A DNA stretch of 14,226 nucleotides. It comes from an uncultured Oscillospiraceae bacterium. GTDB taxonomy: Bacteria; Bacillota; Clostridia; Oscillospirales; Oscillospiraceae. Positions within the stretch are counted from its first letter, which is position 1. Each line of letters begins with the position of its first letter. Below, one piece after another: positions 1-5,135 of this stretch. Location of the stretch: contig CANRNA010000023.1 in the NCBI GenBank assembly GCA_947631805.1, positions 1-14,226 on the forward strand, written 5' to 3'. The notes below the pieces were generated by a model that saw nothing but the letters and a program-made list of their open reading frames with translations, had not been told where the DNA came from and did no database searches. The position numbers and the translations under genes were made by a program.

Positions 1-170
1 CCGTCGTGGAGGACGAACAGGGGACGGCCCTCGTTCTTTTTCAGCATCTCGTGATAGAGGTCCAGCTCCTCCCAGGCCCGGAGCATATCCGGCTCCCGCT
101 TGGGAAGACCGGCCCGCATGGGGAAATCGGTCTTGGGCAGATTTACGGTGGCGTTGTAATCGGTGGGCAT
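1..170 (-). CDS. ileS: Isoleucyl-tRNA synthetase, N-terminal fragment
   Basis: Only the first 56 codons lie in the window; the gene continues past the left edge. The product charges tRNA-Ile with isoleucine in the cytoplasm. The fragment contains the conserved class I IleS opening: a PKTDFPMRAGLPKREPD block (residues 12-28), a Trp-Glu-Glu helix (33-35) and FVLHDG at 52-57, which in this family directly precedes the PPYANG/HIGH active-site region. The ATG at 168-170 is chosen because GGAG lies a few bases upstream and the reading aligns with the start of known IleS proteins. It is the gene after divIVA in the same direction, an order also known from Bacillus. The upstream gap is only 83 bases, too short for the T-box leader that often controls ileS in Firmicutes. 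The family assignment is secure. Confidence 0.95.
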   Translation of the reverse strand, partial: MPTDYNATVNLPKTDFPMRAGLPKREPDMLRAWEELDLYHEMLKKNEGRPLFVLHD

Positions 171-217
171 ATCTCTACTCTCCAGGATGAAATAGTGTTA
201 AGGGAAGACAGTTTCCA

Positions 218-242
218 AGGGCGGAGCTTCTGGCTCCGCCCT
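218..242 (-). terminator. GC-rich hairpin between divIVA and ileS
   Basis: A perfect 10-bp stem (218-227 with 233-242) encloses a 5-base loop, starting 12 bases after the divIVA stop codon. In the minus direction it is followed by only two U residues before a mixed sequence, so it is not a textbook intrinsic terminator. It could be a weak terminator or attenuator, or an mRNA-stabilising hairpin that lowers ileS expression relative to divIVA. The hairpin is seen directly; its role is inferred. Confidence 0.45.
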
Positions 243-253
243 AGGATGGTGTG

Positions 254-1015
254 TCAGATATCTTCGTCGAAGCTGAAATCGTCAAAGCTGCGCCGGTTCT
301 TTCTATTCTTCTTGCTCCCGGCGGGGAACAGGCGGGTGGGCTCCTCCTCCGGCTCCGGCGCGGCGGGTTCGGGTTCCGGCTCCGGTTCGGGCTCGGCGGG
401 CTGCTCGGGCTCGGGCTCCGGCTCGTCCAGGGCCGCCTCCGCCGCCGAGGCGGCGATGGAGCGGACGGTCTCCTCCACGTCCACCGGCTTGGCGGGGCCC
501 GGTTCGGGCTCGGCAGGCTCCTCCGGTTCGGGTTCCGGCTCGGGCTGCTTGTCCGCGCCGCCTATCAGCTGCATCTGGCTGAGCTTGTCGTAGAACTCTA
601 TCTGCTTCTCGCAGACGGTGCGCATGTGGTCGAAGAAGCGGTTGGTGGCCTTCTTGGCCTCCTCCAGCTTGGCCTCCTCGTTGGCGATGCCGTCGGTGGC
701 GTCCCGGGTGAGCCGCTCGGCATACTGCTGGGCCTCGGCCACCACACTGTCGGCCTTCTCCCGGGCCTCGGCCTCTATCTGGGAGCTGAGCTTCTGGGCG
801 GACAGCAGGGCCAGACGCATGGAGTCCTCGGTCTCCCGGTACTCGTCCACCTTCTGGACAAGCATCTTCATCTTGCCCTTCAGGGAGGCGTTCTCCTTGC
901 TCATAGCGGTGAAGGCGGCGGCCAGCTCGTCCAAAAACTCGTCCACCTGCTCCATGTTGTAGCCTTTTCCGGCTCTCTCAAATGCTTTATTCTCGATATC
1001 CTGCGCTGTGATCAT
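254..1015 (-). CDS. divIVA: DivIVA-family cell division/polarity protein
   Basis: This is a membrane-curvature-sensing coiled-coil scaffold acting at septa and poles. The N-terminal DivIVA signature covers residues 5-31 (DIENKAF, then GYNMEQVDEFL at 18-28), followed by heptad-like coiled-coil sequence to about residue 145. The C-terminal part is unusual: two Pro-Glu repeat tracts (157-178 and 198-225) flank a short Ala-rich helix, then a basic patch (KKNRKNRR) and an acidic FDDFSFDEDI tail. The B. subtilis membrane-inserting F17-R18 pair is replaced here by Gly16-Lys17. At 253 aa it is longer than the roughly 164 aa of B. subtilis DivIVA, mainly because of this tail. The ATG at 1015 has AGAAAGGA about 12 bases upstream. 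It lies 42 bases after sepF, without the ylmG and ylmH genes often found between them. A DivIVA-domain paralogue of different function cannot be excluded, but the position favours DivIVA. Confidence 0.92.
   Translation of the reverse strand: MITAQDIENKAFERAGKGYNMEQVDEFLDELAAAFTAMSKENASLKGKMKMLVQKVDEYRETEDSMRLALLSAQKLSSQIEAEAREKADSVVAEAQQYAERLTRDATDGIANEEAKLEEAKKATNRFFDHMRTVCEKQIEFYDKLSQMQLIGGADKQPEPEPEPEEPAEPEPGPAKPVDVEETVRSIAASAAEAALDEPEPEPEQPAEPEPEPEPEPAAPEPEEEPTRLFPAGSKKNRKNRRSFDDFSFDEDI
341..547 (-). repeat. Pro-Glu repeat tracts inside divIVA
   Basis: Two stretches of alternating Pro and Glu codons (482-547 and 341-424) encode acidic low-complexity linkers in the DivIVA tail. The DNA is a near-repeat of CGG-GTT/CTC units on the plus strand, so length variation by slippage between strains is plausible. 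The repeats are seen directly; the variability is inferred. Confidence 0.75.
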
Positions 1016-1057
1016 TACCCAAACCCTATCCTTTCTCTCTAATATACGGTGCGCGCG

Positions 1058-1570
1058 TTATATGTATACGCCGTTGTTTTCCAGCTCGTCTATCAGGTCG
1101 CCCATGATATCAACGTTGTAGGGAGTGATGATATAGGTGTTGATGGCGACCTTCTTTATCTTGCCGTCGTTGGCGTAGGCGACACCGGACAGAAAGTCCA
1201 CCAGCCGCCGGGCCACATCCTTGTTGGTGGTCTCCAGATTCATGACGACGGTGCGCTTCTCCCGCAGGTGGTCGGCGATCTCCGCCGCCTGCTCGAAGCG
1301 CTCGGGCTTGGACAGCACCACCTGCACGGCGGTGGTGGTGTGGATGTTCACGACCTTGTTGTCCTTTTTCGCGGGGGCGGGCTTCTCATCGAAGATGGGG
1401 GTGTCCACATCCTCAAAGGGATTGCGGCGCTCCTGCCGCTCCTGGCGCTCTACTCTGGGCGCCACAAGAGTGGGGTCGTCGTCCTCTCCCTGGATGGCGT
1501 CGCTGCCGAAGAAATCCTCGTCCTCGTCATACGGCTTGGTAAGCTTTTTCAGTTCATCTAAAAACCCCAT
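1058..1570 (-). CDS. sepF: Cell division protein SepF
   Basis: SepF bundles FtsZ filaments and helps tether the Z-ring to the membrane. Residues 1-13 (MGFLDELKKLTKP) form the short amphipathic membrane-targeting helix typical of the family. Residues 14-70 are a charged disordered linker with an ERQERQERR stretch. Residues 72-155 are the SepF core, including VVNIHTTTAVQVVLSKPERFEQ, read in two parts (73-82 and 83-94), and DFLSGVAYANDG (125-136). The length of 170 aa is in the usual range (about 150-200). The ATG at 1568-1570 has AGGAGG at 1577-1582, six bases away. It follows yggS by 21 bases and precedes divIVA. Besides readthrough from upstream genes, it probably has its own promoter at 1709-1737, inside yggS. 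Confidence 0.96.
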   Translation of the reverse strand: MGFLDELKKLTKPYDEDEDFFGSDAIQGEDDDPTLVAPRVERQERQERRNPFEDVDTPIFDEKPAPAKKDNKVVNIHTTTAVQVVLSKPERFEQAAEIADHLREKRTVVMNLETTNKDVARRLVDFLSGVAYANDGKIKKVAINTYIITPYNVDIMGDLIDELENNGVYI

Positions 1571-1591
1571 GATGTGCCTCCTGCTTTACTT

Positions 1592-2275
1592 TCATACATA
1601 ATTCCGCGGACCGAAAATGATCGAGCCGATGCGGACCATGTTCGCACCCTGGCGGATAGCGTCTTCATAGTCCTCCGACATGCCCATGGATAAAAAGTCC
1701 ATAGAGACATTATCGTATTTTTTTTGTCTATTGTCAACAAAAAGCTGATACATTGGAGCAAAATAGGCCCTGGAACTTTCTGCCGGGGGGATAGCCATCA
1801 GTCCCCGGACGCGCACAGAGGCCATGGGAGCGGCCGCTTCCAGCAGGGCGGGCAGCTCCTCCGGGGCGATGCCGGTCTTTCCCGGCTCCCGGCCGATGTT
1901 CACCTCCAGCAGCACGTCCTGGACCGTGTCCAGAGCGGCGGCGCGGCTGTTGATGGCCGCCAGGAGGGCGGCGGAGTCCACCGACTGGATGAGGGCCGTC
2001 TTTCCCACCACGTATTTGACCTTGTTTGTCTGGAGGTGGCCGATGATGTGCACCTCCGCCCCCTTGTAGGCCCCGGCGGCGTCTTTCTCCCGGAATTCCT
2101 GGACGTAGTTCTCCCCGATGGCGGTCATGCCCGCCCGGATGGCCCGGGCCACCAGTTCGGCGCTCTTGGTCTTGGCCGCGCCCACCAGGGTCACGGCCCG
2201 TCCGTCTGCCGCCCGGCGGATATTCTCCTGTACCAGGGCGATGCGCTGTTCAATGGTCATGCTCTCTATATCCAT
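1592..2275 (-). CDS. yggS: YggS/YlmE family PLP-binding homeostasis protein
   Basis: This family (PLPBP, COG0325) is a fold-type III barrel that binds pyridoxal 5'-phosphate, has no known enzymatic turnover, and affects vitamin B6 and amino acid balance. The PLP lysine is expected at K35 in VGAAKTKS (31-38). Other family motifs are GENYVQEF (about 54-61), HIIGHLQTNKVKYVV (76-90), and the C-terminal FLSMGMSEDYEDAI with MVRIGSIIFGPR, which forms the phosphate-binding end. The 227-aa length is normal. The ATG at 2273-2275 follows AAAGGGAGG. The gene starts 13 bases after the HlyD-like gene, in the classic position before sepF. Codons for residues about 177-196 are strikingly AT-rich (AGA, AAA, AAT) compared with the rest, which coincides with an internal promoter. 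Confidence 0.95.
   Translation of the reverse strand: MDIESMTIEQRIALVQENIRRAADGRAVTLVGAAKTKSAELVARAIRAGMTAIGENYVQEFREKDAAGAYKGAEVHIIGHLQTNKVKYVVGKTALIQSVDSAALLAAINSRAAALDTVQDVLLEVNIGREPGKTGIAPEELPALLEAAAPMASVRVRGLMAIPPAESSRAYFAPMYQLFVDNRQKKYDNVSMDFLSMGMSEDYEDAIRQGANMVRIGSIIFGPRNYV
1709..1737 (-). promoter_or_regulatory. Near-consensus sigma-A promoter inside yggS, reading toward sepF
   Basis: On the minus strand there is a perfect TTGACA (-35, 1732-1737), a 17-base spacer containing an A8 run, and GATAAT (-10, 1709-1714, one mismatch from TATAAT). Transcription would begin near 1702, about 130 bases before the sepF start codon. In a region of roughly two-thirds GC, a match of this quality with ideal spacing is unlikely to arise by chance, and the codons covering it are atypically AT-rich. 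It probably provides separate transcription of sepF-divIVA and possibly ileS. Confidence 0.75.
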
Positions 2276-2288
2276 GACTGCCTCCCTT

Positions 2289-3809
2289 TCACGAGAAGAC
2301 CCGGCCGTTGTAGAGGTCTCCGGCCTTGACGATGACCTCGTTGCCTTCCCGGAGCGCGTCGTTGCCGGAGGAGGACAGCAGGCAGTACTCCTCCCCGGCG
2401 AACACCAGCTGCACCAGCTTCCGCTCCGCCTGCATGCCGGTCATGGTGAACACGCAGAGCCTGTCCTGGGCCTGGGGATCCTCCGGGTCGTATTCATAGT
2501 AGTTGGTGGCGGTGAGCGGCTGGGCCAGCCCTGGGGCGTCCACCGTGCCGGAGCCGGAGGAGGTGTCGGGGCCGTCCCCCTCCTCCCAGGGCCAGCAGAA
2601 CACGGTCAGCCGCCGGAGAGGACGGGTGTCCTCCTCGCTGCCGGACTCCACGCCGGGGGGGAGCTCCCCGTACCGGCTGGCGGAGCCTATCTCCGACACG
2701 AAGGCGTCATAGGACCTGTCTCCCAGGGTGAGGGTGACGTCCTGGCCGTCGGACAGAAGCTGGCTGTCCGCGTCGGACAGATAGCCCGCATAGTAGCGGT
2801 AAAGGCCCCGCAGGGGCACCCGCAGGCCGGTGGATTCCTCGTATATGAGCTCGGCGGATACCGCCCGGACGGCCAGCATGTCCGCCATGCCCTTCTCTAT
2901 CCGGAACAGCACCAGCTGGCTGTCCCCCTCGGCCCGGCCGACCCATTCCACCTCCGCGTCCAGATAGCCGGTGTAGTACCGGCCGAAGGACAGCTGCACC
3001 CACATCCCGGCCATCAGGTCACGGGCGTATTCCCGGGGCAGGATACCGGCGTAGTACCAGTCGTAGGAGGTGATGAGCTTGCCGATGGAGGCGTCGTCTA
3101 TCACCCGCTGGGCGTCTATCAGCTCCCGCAGCTCGCTGGGGGACAGGTCCCGGGTGTAATCCGGGTCCACGCCCTCGTAGCCGTCCACCACGGAGGAGAA
3201 GGTGCCGCTCTCAGACACGGTGATGTCGGTGGTGTCCCCGGCGCTCGTCCACAGCAGCTGGTCGTATTCCGTCTGGAGCTGCTGGAGGTATTCGTCCGTG
3301 GCAGCGGCGCCGGTGTCGGAGGGGAAGATGAGGCTTGCCAGGGTGCTGCTGCGGGAGTCGAGCTCCGACAGGTCCCCGCCCCGCAGGCAGGCGGACAGCC
3401 CCTGGATGGCGCTGTAGATGGATACCTCCCGGTTGCCCCTGGAGGAGGTGCCGCCGTTGTCGCTGAGGGCGGCGGTCACGTCGTCGATCTCCCGGCTGAG
3501 CGCGTGCAGCCGGGACGCCCTGTCCAACGCCTCCTCAGAGCTGTACGCGACGGCGACCGTCTCACCGGCGGCTACCTTGGAGCCGTCGGCGGCGGTCACG
3601 TCTATGTACTGCTCACTGCTGTTGATGAGCAGCTCACTGCGTATCACCAGGCCGCTCATGGGCGCCGCGTCGCTCATGGAGGCCGTGACGGTGAGGGCCG
3701 TCTGCACCGTGTTGGAAGCCCGGTGGACGATGTACACCGTCAGATAGGCCGCCAGGGCGATGAACACCAGCAGCGAGGTTATCTTGATGAGGGCGTCGGT
3801 CTTTTTCAA
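2289..3809 (-). CDS. HlyD-like membrane-anchored adaptor protein
   Basis: This 506-aa protein has a single N-terminal membrane segment (about residues 6-28) and a large extracytoplasmic part. After the anchor comes a lipoyl/barrel-like section (about 50-95; GLVIRSELLI, then VAAGETVAVAYSSEEA), a helical region (about 95-200), and further beta-rich sections, including GLRVPLRGLYRYY and a closing GNEVIVKAGDLYNGR. This resembles the HlyD/membrane-fusion-protein architecture annotated beside yggS-sepF in many Clostridia, but no transporter partner is encoded here, so an export role is unproven. The start is TTG (3807-3809): it lies one base past the hfq stop, with GGAGGA at 3821-3826, inside the end of hfq, serving as its ribosome site. 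Its fixed place next to division genes suggests an envelope or division-related job. Confidence is high for a real gene, moderate for the family. Confidence 0.7.
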   Translation of the reverse strand: MKKTDALIKITSLLVFIALAAYLTVYIVHRASNTVQTALTVTASMSDAAPMSGLVIRSELLINSSEQYIDVTAADGSKVAAGETVAVAYSSEEALDRASRLHALSREIDDVTAALSDNGGTSSRGNREVSIYSAIQGLSACLRGGDLSELDSRSSTLASLIFPSDTGAAATDEYLQQLQTEYDQLLWTSAGDTTDITVSESGTFSSVVDGYEGVDPDYTRDLSPSELRELIDAQRVIDDASIGKLITSYDWYYAGILPREYARDLMAGMWVQLSFGRYYTGYLDAEVEWVGRAEGDSQLVLFRIEKGMADMLAVRAVSAELIYEESTGLRVPLRGLYRYYAGYLSDADSQLLSDGQDVTLTLGDRSYDAFVSEIGSASRYGELPPGVESGSEEDTRPLRRLTVFCWPWEEGDGPDTSSGSGTVDAPGLAQPLTATNYYEYDPEDPQAQDRLCVFTMTGMQAERKLVQLVFAGEEYCLLSSSGNDALREGNEVIVKAGDLYNGRVFS

Positions 3810-3810
3810 G

Positions 3811-4050
3811 TCAGATGGGGTCCTCCGTCATGGGTATGGCGCGGGCCGGGGCGATGGTGGAGATGGCGTGCTTATAGATCATCTGCTGCTTGCCGTCGGA
3901 GTCCACGAACACCACGAAGGAGTCGAAGCCCCGCACGATGCCCCGCAGCTGAAAGCCGTTGACGAGAAATACCGTCACCATGATCCGGTCCCGGCGCGCC
4001 TGGTTCAAAAATGTGTCCTGAAGATTCTGTGTTTTCTGCATCTTTTCCAT
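3811..4050 (-). CDS. hfq: RNA chaperone Hfq
   Basis: Hfq forms hexameric rings that bind U-rich and A-rich RNA and can pair small RNAs with mRNAs. The Sm1 motif spans about residues 10-50 (NLQDTFLNQ at 9-17, LVNGFQLRG at 29-37, FDSFVVF at 42-48). The Sm2 motif YKHAIST is at 59-65, with the RNA-binding Lys60-His61. Proximal-face residues Gln11, Asp12 and Phe14 are present, and the rim carries an Arg-rich RRDR (19-22). At 79 aa with a short tail, it is a Gram-positive-type Hfq. Two starts are possible: the ATG at 4048-4050 sits almost on top of its GGAAGGG site, while the ATG at 4039-4041 (Met4) is at a better distance; the true protein may be three residues shorter. It follows mutL-miaA, the same order as in E. 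coli, but with a 143-base gap holding its own promoter. Confidence 0.97.
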   Translation of the reverse strand: MEKMQKTQNLQDTFLNQARRDRIMVTVFLVNGFQLRGIVRGFDSFVVFVDSDGKQQMIYKHAISTIAPARAIPMTEDPI

Positions 4051-4086
4051 CCCTTCCGGGGCGAACAGCGCAGAAATTTGAATAAT

Positions 4087-4115
4087 ATTGTATCACACTC
4101 TGCCGCCCCGCAAAA
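4087..4115 (-). promoter_or_regulatory. Extended -10 promoter of hfq
   Basis: The minus strand carries TGATACAAT (4087-4095): a TG-extended -10 with hexamer TACAAT at 4087-4092. With a 17-base spacer the -35 position (4110-4115) is a poor TTTTGC, which extended -10 promoters tolerate. The predicted start near 4080 gives a leader of about 30 bases before hfq. A run of dyads (4111-4142) covers and extends beyond the -35 region. Confidence 0.6.
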
Positions 4116-4142
4116 TAGTGATTTTGTACAAATTCTTGTACA
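4111..4142. promoter_or_regulatory. Overlapping dyads upstream of hfq, candidate operator
   Basis: Two perfect inverted repeats with 4-base spacers lie side by side, sharing two bases: CAAAAT-AGTG-ATTTTG (4111-4126) and TGTACAA-ATTC-TTGTACA (4125-4142). A 10-bp palindrome, TTTGTACAAA (4123-4132), bridges them. The second dyad also reads as a direct TTGTACA repeat with a 12-base period. This AT-rich, symmetrical block stands out in a GC-rich genome and lies at about -31 to -62 relative to the predicted hfq start, a usual place for a regulator. The symmetry is seen directly; binding is inferred. Confidence 0.5.
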
Positions 4143-4153
4143 TCGGCTATAAT
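4125..4153 (+). promoter_or_regulatory. Plus-strand promoter facing miaA, possible antisense
   Basis: A perfect TATAAT (4148-4153) lies 17 bases after TGTACA (4125-4130; four of six bases match TTGACA). It points right, into the 3' end of miaA on the opposite strand, with no plausible plus-strand gene before miaB. If active, it would make RNA antisense to miaA from about 4160. It may also be a by-product of the AT-rich intergenic sequence. Confidence 0.4.
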
Positions 4154-4193
4154 ACGGCATTTTGCGAGGGGGATGGAGTCGAAAACTGTCGGC

Positions 4194-5135
4194 TCACACG
4201 AATCTTGCTATGGTCCCGGCGGCGTCGGCCAGCGCGGCGGCGTCGGGCTCCCGGTCCCAGCGGACCCAGCGCACGTTCTCCCGGCTCCGGAGCCAGGTGA
4301 GCTGGCGCTTGGCATACCGGCGGGAGGCGTGGCACACCCCGTCGACGGCCTGGTCTAAGGAGCACTTGCCTTGCAGGAAGGCGGCCACCTCCTTGTAGCC
4401 GATGGCCTGCATGGCCGTGGTGTCGGCCCCCACGCCGGACTCCAGCAGGCGGCGGACCTCCTCCACCAGCCCCCGGTCGAACATGGCCCTGGCCCGGCGG
4501 TCGATGCGGTCATAGAGGACCTGCCGGTCCGCGAAGTCCAGAGCCGTGACGGACGCGGCGTACCGGGGCTGGGCCAGCCGGGAGCGCTCGTCATGCCAGG
4601 AGATGGGCCTGCCCGTGAGGATATATACCTCCCAGGCCCGGACCAGGCGCTTTTTGTCCCGGAGGTGGAGCCGGGCGGCCCGGTCCGGGTCAACGGCGGC
4701 CAGCCGCTCCCGGAAGGCCTCGGCGCCCATGGCGTCATACTCCTCCTCGATGGCCCGGCGCGCCGCCGGGTCCGAGGGGGCGGCGGCGTAATCCGTGCCC
4801 CGGATGAGCCCGTCGATATAAAGGCCCGTGCCGCCCACCACAATGGGGACCTTTCCACGGGAGAGGATGTCGTCGGCGCAGGCGGCGGCCATCCGGGCGT
4901 ATTTGGCGGCGGAGAAGGGCTCACGGGGGTCCGCCACGTCCAGCATGTAATGGGGCACGCCCTCCATCTCCTCCCGGCTGGGCTTGGCCGTGCCGATGTC
5001 CATGCCCCGGTATATCTGCATGGAGTCGGCGGAGATGACCTCCCCGTCCAGGCGCTTCGCCAGCGCCACCCCCAGGGCCGTCTTGCCCGTGGCGGTGGGG
5101 CCGGTGATGACTACGATATCGTTCATATCCGTCAC
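4194..5135 (-). CDS. miaA: tRNA dimethylallyltransferase MiaA
   Basis: MiaA transfers the dimethylallyl group from DMAPP to N6 of A37 in tRNAs reading UNN codons, giving i6A37, the substrate of MiaB. The P-loop GPTATGKT is at 12-19, the catalytic-loop DSMQIYRGMDIGTAKP at 37-52 (Asp37 corresponds to the catalytic Asp), GGTGLYIDGL at 101-110, and the DKKRLVRA tRNA-binding motif follows in the middle third. The 313-aa length is typical. The start is GTG at 5133-5135, overlapping the mutL stop by four bases (GTGA), which indicates translational coupling; the ATG at 5124-5126 (Met4) is an alternative. Neither has a strong ribosome site. The mutL-miaA pairing is widely conserved and the two are almost certainly cotranscribed. 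Confidence 0.97.
   Translation of the reverse strand: MTDMNDIVVITGPTATGKTALGVALAKRLDGEVISADSMQIYRGMDIGTAKPSREEMEGVPHYMLDVADPREPFSAAKYARMAAACADDILSRGKVPIVVGGTGLYIDGLIRGTDYAAAPSDPAARRAIEEEYDAMGAEAFRERLAAVDPDRAARLHLRDKKRLVRAWEVYILTGRPISWHDERSRLAQPRYAASVTALDFADRQVLYDRIDRRARAMFDRGLVEEVRRLLESGVGADTTAMQAIGYKEVAAFLQGKCSLDQAVDGVCHASRRYAKRQLTWLRSRENVRWVRWDREPDAAALADAAGTIARFV

Noticed and set aside
341..547. GC-rich repeats considered as a CRISPR-like or tandem DNA element
   Set aside because: The repeats are in frame with divIVA and encode Pro-Glu tracts; there are no spacers or uniform repeat units.
2118..3962. A 614-codon plus-strand open frame opposite yggS, the HlyD-like gene and hfq
   Set aside because: It spans three convincing genes on the other strand and has a low-complexity Gly/Val/His-rich composition typical of GC-rich antisense frames.
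4173..4358. A 61-codon plus-strand frame after the plus-strand TATAAT, with a purine-rich sequence in front of its ATG
   Set aside because: It lies opposite the miaA 3' end, is Gly/Pro-rich and has no recognisable features; the promoter signal is reported, but not the frame as a gene.
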